Source: Hydrangea macrophylla (Eukaryota > Streptophyta > Magnoliopsida > Cornales > Hydrangeaceae). From it: a stretch of 64,000 bases of DNA. The stretch lies in the NCBI GenBank assembly GCA_033977485.1, contig CM066982.1:35256218-35320217 (forward strand). The letters are read 5' to 3'. A program made the translations under genes and the position numbers. Positions 33,001 through 45,738 of this stretch are shown here, piece by piece. The notes below the pieces were generated by a model. The model was not told the origin of the DNA and did no database searches. It saw only the letters and a list, made by a program, of their open reading frames with translations. How positions within the stretch are numbered: the first letter of the stretch is position 1; the number at the start of each line of letters is the position of its first letter.

Positions 33001-33990
33001 TGACATTTCAGTTCGATGATTCATGCATTGACGACTGGACACATCAGATTAGGCAAAAATGAGATTTTATTCCATCAAAAGAGAAGGATTACATTACTCG
33101 ACACAGACTCATAACAACTTGAAGACTGACAAACTCAAAAATAAGACTAAATGTGAAATAGATTCAAAACATAGGACAAACTCGACTAGACTCGGCTTGG
33201 TCTCAAATGGAGTGTCACGATGACTCGCTTATTCTTTTTTTTTTTTCGAAAGAGCATCCATTATTTTTCTAGCAAAAGTCCCAAACACCATCGCTTCACC
33301 GGCACAGGTTCAACATTCATGGGTATCAGCAAAAGGGATCATTTGAACAGATAAGCCAGGGGCTTTAGGTTCGATGAAGCTGACACTTTGGTTAACATAG
33401 GGTTGGATGGGCGATGGCTCGATGATTTTTTGATCAATGAGGTCTTGGATATCATGGCGAAGGCGCATACAGCTATCGGTGTCATGCCTGGGCCTTGGTG
33501 GTAGGCGCAACATTTGGACAGGTTATAGTTAGGCGAAGGGATGCTAGCATGAGGCTGAAGGAGTTAGAGGTGCCCCTTTTTGATGAGGTTATAAAGGATA
33601 ACAATCAACGACATTCCTAGGATGGTGAAGGTTCTTAGGTTACGAGCTTTATTAAACTTTGAGTTCAAGTGGGTCCTCAGAGTGGCTCTTGTGTTTGGAT
33701 ATGGACTAGGATTACCCAGGCAAGGGTGTGGCTTGGATACAAGTAGAGATTTGGATGTGGAAACGGGCTCGAATAGATGGCGTTGGGTGAACCATACTTC
33801 CCTTTATTGATGCTCTGCACCATCTTCTCAAATCGGCTTATCCTAAAACTTAGTTGTTCAACTGTGGTTTGTAATTTTTTCACTTTTCCTTCCAGAGCTT
33901 TGTAGGCCATTAGTGGGTTTATGATAGCCTGGGCTAGCCCGAGATCACGACAATGAATTCGGGGAGGTACAACAGTGTTCTTACCCGGGG
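33001..33990 (-). repeat. Element B: right copy of the ~970-bp duplication
   Basis: Matches 30378-31345. The end at the right side diverges after acagtgttctt, so the duplication boundary is near 33985. Confidence 0.8.
33310..33910 (-). pseudogene. gag: Element B: short gag-like ORF, right copy, broken
   Basis: It has the same architecture as the left copy but is split by frame changes into 33677-33910 (MAYKALEGKVKKLQTTVEQ) and 33310-33513 (HDTDSCMRLRHDIQDLIDQK). The middle, with the Pro/Tyr tract and the KKGHLQLLQP block, is readable only with frame shifts. Both copies share the missing gag core, which was therefore lost before the duplication. Confidence 0.65.
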
Positions 33991-34439
33991 CTAAGATTTT
34001 CTACAAATAGAAGTAAAAACCCAAATTAGCAGCGGCGTGAAGCACTTCTTATGGGCCCCTAGTGGGGAGAGATGATCGGAATTTTGAAGGATTTATCGAT
34101 GCGAACTGATGATAGTTGCAGTATGTAAATGACTTCTATATAATGATTGAGATGAGCGAGGATGATGATATGTATGCATTTGATGTGTAGGATTGACACA
34201 TGTGAGACTAACGAGATGCACGTGCATGCGAACGGACATGAATTGTGTATGCATATGAGACAAGCATGCGGATGCAAGCCCTAATCTATATGATGCCCTT
34301 ACTTCTAACATATAGTAGTTAAGCAAGTAAGGTCCCAACCATACAAAGTGTGCCAACTTTTCTTTCCAGGATAATCGTCCTCATTGGGGAGGGTGAGGAA
34401 GACAGGTTTGCTCTTTGAGGAATGAGAATTTGGGAAATT
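33991..34439 (-). other. Element B: leader between gag and repeats
   Basis: Non-coding, corresponding to 11455-11850 and 61849-62200. The shared block gcatgcggatgcaagccctaatctatatg appears near 34264. Short ORFs here are not conserved in the other copies. Confidence 0.5.
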
Positions 34440-35165
34440 TTATAAGTAGAGATTTTTGGAAAATCTGGGTGAATTTTGGCAGTGTCTCCAGGAAACAGGG
34501 ATTTTTGGGAAATCTACGTGATTTGGACAAAGTTTCTGAAATAAACATATATTTCTGGGTGAGTTGGGCAGAGTTCTAGAGGGGACTGCGAAACCAGAGT
34601 TTCTGGGAGAAACAAGGTAAAATAGGAAAGGTTTCTGAGAAAAGTAGGGATTCTAAGATTTTTGGGATAAACATGGATTTCTGGGAAATGTAGGCGGATT
34701 GGATAGTGCTTCTGGGAGAAATTGGAAAATTAGAATTTTTGAGAGAAATTGGTAAATTGGGAAAGGTTATTGGGAAACGCAGGGAATCCAAGGTTTTTGG
34801 GATAAACAGGGATTTCTGGAAAATCTAGGCGGATTGGATAGAGCTTCTGGGAGAAACTGGGAAATCAGAATTTCTGGGAGAAACTAGTACATCTAGACAT
34901 TTCTGGGAAGTTTGGATGGAGTTGCTGGGAATTTTGGGAAATCTGGGAGATTTGGACAGAGTTTCTGGGAAAACAGGTACATTTGGGTAAGTTGGACAGA
35001 GTTTTTGGGAGAAACAAGTATATCGGAGTTTCTGGGAGAAATTGAGATTTCTGGGTAATCTTAGGGATTTGGACAGGGTTTCTGGTAGAAATTGGTATAA
35101 CTGGTCAGAGTTTCTGAGAAAAATGGGAAAATTTGAGTTTCTAGGAGAAACTGGTATATCTGACA
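34440..35165 (-). repeat. Tat leader tandem repeat, degenerate (element B)
   Basis: Units around gggaaatctaggcggattgg and tttctgggagaaactgg, longer and more diverged than in copies 1 and 2. About 15 imperfect units can be followed. Confidence 0.75.
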
Positions 35166-35797
35166 GAAGCATGTGATGATAGGGATCATACTATCAAGCA
35201 ATATTTCATACTCCTATGTCTTACGACCAACAAACAAGGTTTTGCGGTGTATATCTTTGTGAGCATGGAGCAGACATCCTTGTCATGGTGCCTAGGCAAG
35301 TCAACTCAATGTAATCACATGTGAGTGATTACCTTGAGAATCATAAGAAAGAGGTTCTGTTCTATGTCACATAAGCGTCTACACCGCGCAGGTAATCCCA
35401 CCAAGGCATACAGTTGTTATATCACATTGTCCTATCTGAGAAGATAAATGAACAGTCCTATGAAAGGTTCTACAAGAATCTATATGCAAAGGCTGGGTTT
35501 AGTCAAAGAGGGTCCATTGACGAGAGTTCCAATATGCCGTCAGAGAGACAGTACGGAAGTGTTTACTCTATTTGATATACCTTGGAAGGTACAGAATCAA
35601 CGGTGACTTGTGCCCTGGTACAGCAAGACCTGAACAATGTCAGCGCCGCGTTTCACACACAGTCGGAAGGGGAAATACAGGAGTGCAATGAGGTGAACCA
35701 GACATAGTAAAAAGATAATTTTAAGGATGCTTCTTATGAGCCAAACCTCTGTATTATTTTGTTTTGAAAATAAAAATCCCCAGCAGAGTCGCCAGAT
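35166..35797 (-). other. Element B: 5' leader with primer-binding site
   Basis: The same leader as at 12301-12933 and 62673-63293. The reverse strand reads tggcgactctgctgggg at about 35777-35793, directly inside LTR B, so LTR B is a 5' LTR. Confidence 0.7.
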
Positions 35798-38700
35798 TGT
35801 GGACACGCAGAATCGGTCGTCCACTCTTTCAGTTCTGGTTTGAATTTGATTTGGATCAAAGAAAAGGGTCTGTTGAACACAGATACACAGTCGCCACTTG
35901 GTCTTTAGGGAACCAAGAAACCCAATTATGACTCACCCAAATGGATAAAGGGCACCGGCCCTTCATAACCAAAGAACTTAGCTTGGGGTTTTGGTACGAG
36001 AGAGGAAGGAGCCTTTGCCACGACTAAAACACCCTCAACTCACACCGTCTCTCGACGGGCCTCAATTACCATCCAAATATTCATCTTATACTATGTTTGG
36101 TTCGATAATTAATGCTATGATAGTATATTACATCACATAAGAATCTTGAAATGGAAGATCAAAAGATAAGATATCATTCATAAAATCTAAGCCAAATACC
36201 ACAAAATGCAAAGGTGAAAGTTCACACAAACAAGCCTAGGAAAAATTGTCTAATCACATATCAAGTAATCAAGTTTTCCTAGTCTAGAAGGGGCACATGA
36301 ATTGTTCTCGAAACAAATAATCAAAGATATCAAAATATGCTTAGCAAGCTAGTATGATGCATGCTAATCTTTGAGGAAATAAGATTTCTCAATCCCCGGG
36401 ATGGATGAGAAAGGAAGATTAGATCGGGGGAAAGCATGAACGTGTGATCAATTTCATTCCTTATAATCTTCTTAGAATAGGAGTCACAAAAACCCCAAAT
36501 CTTGCATGGATGCAATGTATGGTCCTAAAATGTGCAAAGGTTGTAGTGTGTTCGTGTACATGGACTTTCTAAAGTGGCTTGGGAGTCTAGAGTATGCATG
36601 AATGTATGAAGGAATTCATCATAGGATATGTACAAATGTAGTATGGATTACTTACTAAGATATGAACTAAATTGTAGTGCATATGAGCATCAAATCAAAG
36701 AATGAAAGTAAAAGTATGCTTACTGTGAATAGTGGACAGAATAGTGAGTTAATCTTGTGAAAAATGAAAGGTGGGGTTAGAAATGTTTTTACTTCATGAT
36801 TGTTTATGGAGATCATCCTTATTGTGTCTATAATACATATCAAAAAGGCAATCTTCAATAACTATTACAAATTGAGAGAAATCGTATAAACAATAGAGGT
36901 TACTCAGAAACAGAGTCTATACTATCGACTGAAATGTTGAAAAATCTTAGAAATGAAAACAAAACATCTAGAGGCCCATATTTTATAGAACGTTCCCTAA
37001 GACACTAAAGTTCATTGAATAAATGAGTTGGGACCACCCTTTTTGGAAAAGGTTTCTGAAAAACAAGTTGAAAGTCAACCAAGCTGCTGTGACAACAAAA
37101 GCAGAATATATGGAAGGAATGTTTGGGTCAAAATGAAACCCTTCCAAGCGTTTCCAAGTCAAACCAAAAATCATGGGTGTTCTCTAATGGGTTAGAAAGA
37201 CTTTTCAATTGGTATTATATTAATTCTTTGAGTATTGGGTTCTAGAGAAATCTTTGAACTCATGTCACTCACTATTTTGAAGATTTTTTAGAAGGATAGG
37301 GTTTTATTTCTTGAAATTAAAAAGGGGGGAGGGGGGTTTATGAGGGGTTTTGAAATAGAGGTTTTGAGAGTGAATTTTCAGCATTGAAATGAAGGTTATG
37401 ACCACTTGAAATATCAACATTGAACTCATATCAAGAACTCCCAATATTGTTTGCACAATCATAGTTTTGTTTGAGAATATGACTTCAATAATAAATATGA
37501 ATGTATTGAAGTTAGAATCATCATCCATCAAACATGTCTTTGAGGTCAAGAGCTACTATCCATAAGGATTCACTCTCCTCAAACAATATGTCATCTAGAT
37601 GATGATAAGCATGTAAGTAATCAAAGAAAAATAAAAAAGAAATGAGGTGAGAAGAGATGAACATAATATGTAAACAATCAAATAAGCAATCAATAGATGA
37701 TGATCATTGAGATATTGGACTTGTAACTTGGTGTTTCACTCATATATATTGACATATGGACATGGAAGTAGCTTTCTAACTTAAGATTTCTCAAGAATGG
37801 TGGTTGGGGAGGGTTTGGATGTGAAGTACATAGAAGGATAATGGAAGAACTTGAGTTTAGAACTTACTTTCTATAGAAAATCAGTGGAGGAAGCTCCATT
37901 TCTCACTTCTAACTCTAAGCATATCTCTCATTCTCTCTACAACTTTTCCAAGCTTTGTACTTGGCCCCCCCAAAATGAAGAGCAAAGGAAGGTTTATATA
38001 GGCCAATTTGGGATGGTTTTGGGATTTAGAATGTGCTCCCACTGGTCCCAAACATTTGTGAACATAAAACTACATCGTTTTGGCTTTTAATTATTCAATT
38101 TGGACTCCGAAAATAAATTACAAAAATGGGTTCTGCGAGGGTTAAGTGCCGCCGTGGCACTGGCCATATGCCACCGTGGCAGTGGCCTAGTGCCACCACG
38201 GCACTGCTCCTCAGATGCCCAGAAAATTACTTTTAGTCCCCCAAAGGTTCCGGTATTCGCGAGAATGCCCTATTTTGTCCAAAATTCACAGAAAATGCGT
38301 ACAAACTACAAATTGAGCTTGTGATATAACGTTGGAAAGGTAACGGTGTCTACTTTTCATAAACAATAGTTTGGAGTTAGGTCACTTTGAAAATTTTTGC
38401 AATATTTACGATAAAAGTCGATTTGATCGTCTTTTTCACCTTCGAAAATCCATAATAAATTCATTTTGAATTCAAAAATTATGTGCAATTATACCGTTGG
38501 AAATCTATTAACCTCTAGTATCCATAAAAAATGTTTGAAAAATGACACGAAGCTCATGTTTCAAAGTCAACTTTTAGGTCAAAACGGTCAAACCTGGGAT
38601 CTTCATAAAGTTCTGGGAACCTCTGGGAGCTCCCAAGAGCTGACGTTTTCGTCCAATTTTAGTTTTAAACTCATTTTAGTACTTTTCACATGATCTAGAA

Positions 38701-39042
38701 TGATCTCAAAACTTCTAGAGAATTTGGATGATTTTGGTCAAACCAGTCAACGGGGACTTTCCGACAACTTCCGGAACTTTCGGGAGTCTCTGAGAGCTAA
38801 CGATTTCATTTGATTTTGCATTAAAATTCATTTTATCATTTTTCTTATGACGTAGCATGTTTCTAGAACTTTTGGTCCAAATCAGGGAGTTTTTTGGGCT
38901 TTCAAGGGCATTTTGGTCATTCTGAGCATTTTGAGAGATATAACTAACTTCCAGGAGTCCTTTTTGAGTCTTTTTCAATCATTGTGAACCACCAAGCTAT
39001 AGGTCTCCTAAATCTGATAGTCGAAAAAATAAGGTGTCTACA
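35798..39042 (-). repeat. LTR B, complete 5' LTR of element B
   Basis: 3245 bp, plus-strand tgtggacacg to gtgtctaca, i.e. TG...CA on the element strand. It keeps the ~135-bp segment missing in LTR A. A minus-strand TATA (plus-strand ttatata, 37994-38000) lies just left of a GC-rich repeat (38145-38212). Its right flank is Sirevirus-like sequence. Confidence 0.88.
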
Positions 39043-39555
39043 TATGGTTTTTGTTTAGGATAGTACAGGCTTACACATTCTTTTTGTATCTATGACATAC
39101 TGTTTGTAATTAAATCTATCTTTTGAATTTATATGATATTTGGCTCTTTTGTTACATATGTCTACTTGTTATTCATGCCAGTGTTTGTATTCTTACTTGT
39201 ATGATCTTGTTAATATTATTGCTTCTCATGATATTGGTATGTCTATTTGTGTACTAACCGTGGGAAGATGATGCTACCGTTTTATTGGTGATTCCCACAC
39301 CCAAAACCCCCACCCCATCCTTCAACTCACTCAAAGAGGGGGAGATTCTCTCCACTCTAGTTATTTTTGTTAATGACAAAAGGGGGAGAATATCCATGTT
39401 GGCTTTTTTTTTCTTAAACCTTATGAACATAGAATTTTTGACTTACTTATCCACATGTGCTTCAATTTGTATTATCTATATTGATTGGATTCATTATTGT
39501 CATTTTTTTTTATCTCAGGCAACTAGTAATTTGTCATCATCAAAAGGGGGGAGAT
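39043..39555 (+). other. Sirevirus-like copia 3' internal end
   Basis: Contains two plus-strand purine tracts, gaaagagggggagatt-like at 39338-39352 and acaaaagggggagaa at 39376-39390, then the tract caaaaggggggagatt at 39541-39555 directly before an LTR. Repeated polypurine tracts upstream of the 3' LTR are a hallmark of Sireviruses. The pol part is missing, cut by LTR B. Confidence 0.65.
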
Positions 39556-40692
39556 TGTTAGCCCCAAGGGTTTTACTTTAAGTAATTTTGATGATTAACA
39601 AACTATAAAGTTGCGTACTTATGTTTATCTTGAGTGTATTGTCCAAACAGAGCTTTATAAACTTGATGGATATTCAAAGGGAAGCCTATTGGAAGATCAT
39701 TTCATTTGTATTGTACTCATAGGATTCTATGTGAAGTTAGTTAGAATGTTTCTCTAAGACAAGGGCTTAAAAACTTGACAAAATATTCTAAAGAGAAAAA
39801 CTGTTTTTCAATAGAAAAATAGCCGACTGGAACCTTTCTCCAGTCGACTAGACTCCTCAGAGTTCAATCGCCCGTAGGTGAATAGTCGACTGGTTTATGT
39901 TTTGAAAAAAAATAGTTTATGCTTCAAGTTCTTCAGCTGACCGGACCCTTCTCTCAGCTGATTGTTTCAATGGCGCGTTTCAAAGTATTTGAAATGCAGT
40001 CGATTGGATTGTGATCCCAGTCGACTTGATCGCGATCCCAGTCGACTGGATTACTGAACAGAACAATAACGACTCTTTTTCTAGGGTTTTGCATTAGCAT
40101 TAAGTGCTCCAAACTACCTCAAACATTCTGATTTTCATGAGAGAGTATTTATACTGATTTAAATTTGGTTGTTGGCAATCTAATCAATTTCATTCAATAC
40201 TCATCATTTGTAATCAAAGATTCAACACCTAGTTTGTGAAATTCATTCTACTTGCTCTAGTTTTTCATTGTAATTCCTTGAGAGAATTGAAAAGAGCTAT
40301 TTATTATTTCCATCTTTCTCAATTGTATTTCAAACACACAATCATTCTCAAAAGTTGTAAAGAAGGGCTGGTGTAACCCTTGTTCCATGTGAAGGTGTTC
40401 TTCATTAGAAAGGTAAAGAAGTTCAAGAAGAACTTACAAGAGTGGTTTGATCTTAACCTAAAGAAGATTGTTTAGTGGAATCCTCTAGAGGCGTTCTTGA
40501 GGGGTAGACATAGGTCGCAGATTACGGATTGCCGAACCACTTGAAATCTCAACTTGCAAGTGCCTCTTTCCATTTCTCTTTACTTACTGTTTTTTATTAA
40601 GTACTGTGGTTGCTTAAATTTTAATTTGCCATTAGTCGTTAGTAATCTTATTCACACCCCCCTCCCCTCTAAGGATTACTTTTGGGCCAACA
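39556..40692 (+). repeat. Sirevirus-like copia LTR
   Basis: 1137 bp from tgttagcccc to ttgggccaaca. It contains a cluster of agtcgactgg palindromes (about 39826-40050) and a TATA-like tatttatac near 40145. It is the 3' LTR, because the purine tract lies directly to its left. Confidence 0.75.
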
Positions 40693-42429
40693 AGATCCAT
40701 TCAACCTTCACCTCTTCCATTACTCCAAACATACTTACATTACTCAAAACTTCACAAGCTATAATAAGCTTTCACGAACAAAAATTTAACCTTACTAATC
40801 AATGAAAATAAACGATAAAGGAACAAGCTAAGGCTTGTTTGGCTCGATTCATAAAAGTACTCAAAATATTCATTTGAAACATAACTTCGACAAATTGAGT
40901 AACCCAAACATGAATCCATAAGTTCAGACTCAGTACAATTTAACCAAAAGAAGTTTGTCTACTTATTACAATATCTCATATCCATACCATGGTTCTAAAT
41001 TGAAGTTCAGAGTTCTAGCTTCTCAACATTATATTTTTCATCATTGGAATGGAAACACAAAAATATACAAAGCTAGCCCCGTTGTTCTATCACCCTCACA
41101 CTTTTCGCTCCTTCTTTCCTTTCTTTTTATCACCTGTAATGGAGTACAGCTCCACTGCTCAGCTATATGCTGAGTGCACAATTTCTAACATATGCATATA
41201 TGACAAATCATGCTTCAATATCATGAACCACATCAAGTAGTCTCTAGGGAGTAAATACGCATTCATCTAGTAGCAGCAAATCCAAGTCTTAAACCGCGAT
41301 GTCTATGGCTAGTCCAAGCCTACAACCGTTGCATCCCCAAGTTCCTTGGCAAGCCAAGCCTTAAACCATGCACAGTAGCCATTGCTACTAAACTCTCAAA
41401 TAGCAAAAAGCTTACCCCGGATGAAATTGTATAAATCCCCATTTGACCCACATAATCACCTGACATGCTCATGTAAACAAATAGACATGCTTTTCACAAT
41501 TATTCGTGTGCATAATTAACAGGCCTAAGACTAACACATGAATTTTGCCCAGATCACAATTTCCTCTTTGATAATATAAACATGGAATTTTCCTATATAC
41601 ATAGATTTCAAATTCATGCCTCGAGCTATAGTCTTATAACTTTGAGGGCAGTACTAGAATGCCAAAACTACGCCAAATCTCTGATTATACGCAAAACCTA
41701 CAAGTCTTCACATGTTTTCCCCAAATTTCTAGTATTAGGATTTTATAAAAACTAAGCCAAATAAGGCATAAGAGGTATCAAAATGAAACTCTTACCTCAA
41801 GGAGTTCTAATATGTAATTCAGAGAAAAATTGACACACAATGAATGTCGATTGGTATCGAGAAACTCTAAGCCCCAAAATCCCCCTCTTGATTTCAAAGT
41901 TTAGGTTATAGGTATTATTGGGCTTGCTATATATAGACAACATTTTTGAAAATCATGTTATTCTCTAATCATCCAATTATTCTCTGAAACATCTTAAACG
42001 TCTAAGTTATCAATTCACGATTGAAAATACTTATTCCATAAATATTTTTGTCTAAGTTCCGTTTGGATCCGTAATTACGTTCTGAAAACTTATTTTGTAG
42101 AATTTTTAGATAACCTACCTTTTATACAACATATCTTATTGGTTACCACTAAACCAATCAAAATGATCTTAATCAAGATCCAAACTATCTGAATTTACAC
42201 TTACATGTATATAATCACTATTCAAAATCACCAAATAACTTAAATAATATTTAAATTATCTAAATGTCATTTAATCACACGAATGGCTCATTGAGTATTA
42301 GATTGTCGTGCCCTTACTTTACACCTTCCGTTGACTCATGTCAACCACTTCCACACTTATCAAATAACATTGATAATCTCCTAAAGTTCAATTATGCATT
42401 TAATATGAAAGTAATTTCTAGGACGGATA
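40693..42429 (-). other. Probable LTR/UTR of the chromovirus remnant
   Basis: AT-rich non-coding sequence adjoining the chromodomain end of the pol remnant. On the minus strand a purine tract (ttttggaggggagag, plus-strand 42433-42450) precedes it, as expected at an internal/LTR border. The outer end was not identified, and no matching 5' LTR lies in the window. ORFs at 40554-41240 and 42264-42560 have no recognisable motif. Confidence 0.45.
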
Positions 42430-44638
42430 TAACTCTCCCCTCCAAAAAGGAAGTTTGTCCCCAAACTTATACCTCAGAAGTCGAACAGATACGGGTACTC
42501 GTTCCTCATCTCTTTCTCATTCTCCCATGTAGCTTCTTCAACCGTGTGACTACGCCATAACACCTTTACCATTGGAATCGTCTTTGTTCTCAACACTTGT
42601 TCTTTCCGACCTAAGATCTACTGGATGTTCTACATAAGTCAAGTACTCCTGGATCTGTAACGATTCCGGTATGATGATCTTGCTCGTATCCGTCATATAC
42701 CGTCTCAACATCGACACTTAAAACACACTGTGCACAAATGCTAACTCAGATGATAAGGCAAGTTGGTAAGCCACCGGTCCTACCTACTCTAGGATCTCAA
42801 ATGGTCCTACAAATCTCAGATTAAGTTTTCCCTGTTTCCCAAAGTGTACAATGCCTTTCAAAGGCAATAATCTTAGGTATACAAAATCTCCAACCTCGAA
42901 TGTCATCGGTCGTCACTCAAAGTCGGCATAACACTTTATGACTCTGAGCTACCTTAAGTCGCTTTGGAATTAACTTCACTTTCTCGATAGTCAACTATAC
43001 TATCTTAGGTCCTAACAATCTTCTTTTCCCTACCTCGATCCAATAAATCAATGATTGAAATTTACACCCATACAAAGCTTCGTAGGGTGCCATACCAATA
43101 CTCGACTAAAACTCATTATTGTATGCAAATTCAATTAATGGTAAGTGTTTCTCCCAGTCACTCCCAAAGTCTAGAATGCACAATTGAAGAATATCCTCTA
43201 ATGTCTGAATCATTCGATCTAACTATCCATCGGTCAGAGGATAAAAGGCTATAGTGAAACTCAATATGGTACCCATTGCCTTCTACAAACTTCCCCAAAA
43301 CCTCGATGTAAAACTACTAGCACAATCTGATACAATCACTGTTGGACCCCGTGTAGTCTTATAATCTCTTTCACATACAACTCCATTAGTCTAGTCGGTT
43401 TTGTCATTTTGATTGGTATGAAATGAGCTGACTTTGTCAATCTATCCACTATAACCCAAATCTTCTCGTTCTTGTTAGGCGATGGTAAGTTCCGGTACAT
43501 CTTTTTATATCCCAGATGAACTGAATATTTAGTACTATGTGCCTCCTCTACAATTTGTTCTTTCAAGTCTTTTACATTCGGTACACACAATCAATTTCCC
43601 AACATCAATACCCCTTGTTCCAAAGTAATGCTGGGTTGCTTTCCTAAAGGTATCTCATCCCTCATTTTGCACAAGTAAAAGTCATTGAACTGTTGTGTCT
43701 TGATCTTATCATTGATATCTGGGTGAGCTATGATTGCCATCATTAAGCCACCATTTGTTTTTGAATTTACATCTAACTCCAATTGTTACATTTCTTTGAT
43801 TAATTCCTTTTGCTATGTTAGCTCGTCAGCTAAATTTTCCATCGTCTTCTGGCTTAAAGCATCGACTACTATATTAGCCTTTCCCGGATGATACTCAGTC
43901 AAAAGATCATAATCCTTCATCAACTCTAACCATCTTCTCTACCGTATATTCAAATCTCGTTACGTGAATAAGTATGTCAAACTCTTGTGCACCATAAAAG
44001 ATCTCACACTTTTCCTTATACAAGTAGTGCCTCCAAATCTTCAAAGCCTAAATTACAGCGGCCAATTCAAGGTCATGAGTCGGATAATTTATCTCATGTG
44101 TCTTTAACTTTCTAGACGCATAGGGAATAACCTTGCCAACTTGCATAAGTACACACCCCAATCCTTAATGCGAAGCATCACTATAAATCACAAATCCTTC
44201 AATTCTGGATGGTATCATCAAGATAGGTGCTCTTGTCAAATGCGACTTCAATTCTTGGAAACTGTTTTCACATTCTGAACTCCATTCAAATATAATACCC
44301 TTCTTAATTAACTTTGTCATAGGTAATGAAATCCTCGATAAATTATCAATGAAATAGTAGTAGTACCTAGCTAATCCTAGGAAACTTCAATTTCTAACAC
44401 TGAAGTCGGCCTCTGCCTATTAGATATAGTCTCTACCTTATGAGGATCAACTAAGATGCCCTTTTTTTCCAATCATACAAGAAAAGCAATGCTAGGTAGC
44501 CAGAATTCACATTTCTTAAATTTCCTGAATAGTTGAATGTTTCTCATGTTCTATCTCACTCGGTGAATAGATAAGAATGTTATCAATGAATACGATCATA
44601 AAGTCATCTCAGTAGTGCTTGAAACTCGGTTCATAAGT
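42430..44638 (-). pseudogene. pol: Chromovirus (Tekay/Del-like) pol remnant with chromodomain
   Basis: Read leftward: RT with FIDN where Y-x-DD is expected (about 44590), then the RT/RNase H connection (LGLARYYYYF, FEWSSECENSFQELK, about 44220-44400) and RNase H ([27 protein letters not shown], 44040-44210). Next come a link (43591-43782), the integrase zinc region (EEAHSTKYSVHLGYKKMY) joined directly to IWVIVDRLTKSAHFIPIK (43336-43590), and a C-terminal chromodomain (VKVLWRSHTVEEATWENEKE, about 42475-42560). The chromodomain would target integration to modified chromatin. The integrase has lost about 60 residues including a catalytic Asp region. The gene is full of stops and frame shifts, and is the oldest-looking element here. 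Confidence 0.8.
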
Positions 44639-45738
44639 GTTAGGGATACATACTAAAAGCCATGATTTATGTAGTTGATTTATTATTCATTTAATAAAAT
44701 CAATTAATCCATTTTTATGAGAATCTGTGTGGGAAATATTTGTATTATATTGTTTATTTAATATTATGCATGTGTGTCTTTCATTCTACATAGTAGGTGG
44801 TTTGGTGTGTAGAGTTCGGCTTACACACGGAAGATCAGACCATCGAATCTTGTAGAATGTAAGATTTTGATTTACAGTTTTAGATGGATTGGACACACCA
44901 TCGGTAGGACTTCATCAGGGTGTTGTAGTAGGTTTGTCTTGACTACGAGAAATGGTATACTTTCAACTCACCATGCTGGTACACTTTGTGCATTAAACGG
45001 GGCAGACTTGGGGTAATTATCTTTATACTGACGTATAAGATAATTAATACCTCATAACTATTATGAGTGCTTATGCTCTAAATCCTAAGTTAATTTATAG
45101 ACACGTAGATTTGATATTTACACTTTGATCCCTCTAAAAGGGTGAGATCCTTAAATGGGTCAATATCTCATTAGATTGGGTGACAATATTAATTGTGTGG
45201 TGGATATTAATTAATGATGGAATCTATGTCTCAATTATGGGATTGATGATATCACCTTGAGAAAGCTTATAAGTTTTGATTATGTCAAACCCTGTAGGTG
45301 GATTTGTATCTGACATATCAGATAAGTTAAGCAGAGGATCTCACGGAATTTTAAGAGATTAATTAAATATGATTGTCAATAATCATATTAATTAATGGAC
45401 ATTTGTAATCTTAACATGGGGAGATAATAAGCATTTAATAATATGGAGCTCGAAATATATTTTTGAGATAAGGGTAGGAATGCAATTATAATTCTTTAGT
45501 GGTATGAATTATAATTTATGGAAATATGAATTCGATTCAGTTCGAATTAGGGTTTCCTAATTCCATAAGGAAGCCTATTCCTTATTGACTGCTTATGGTC
45601 CCTATCGTAGCCTATATATATGCTCCTTTGGCTCTTTCCTCAGTTGCATTTTTCCATCAAGAGTATTATAACTCGGAATAGAAAAGAGAGCATAAAAAGA
45701 GAGAGCAGAAACATAAAGGATTTCAATGGAGCCCACAC
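44639..45738 (+). repeat. Copia-type LTR fragment
   Basis: It starts tgttagggat directly within the chromovirus RT. It has a U3 of about 970 bp, a TATA box (45613-45620) and then a leader-like agagagagcagaaac stretch. It is cut at 45738 by LTR C. The start and content resemble plant Ty1/copia LTRs of the Tork/Angela kind; the exact lineage is not certain. Confidence 0.6.
45613..45620 (+). promoter_or_regulatory. TATA box of the copia LTR
   Basis: The sequence tatatata, preceded by cgtagcc and followed by tgctcctttgg. It is well placed, about 125 bp before the truncation. Confidence 0.6.

Noticed and set aside
42264..42560. 98-residue plus-strand ORF over the chromovirus end
   Set aside because: It overlaps the minus-strand chromodomain, which reads as VKVLWRSHTVEEATWENEKE; the plus-strand ORF is a shadow.
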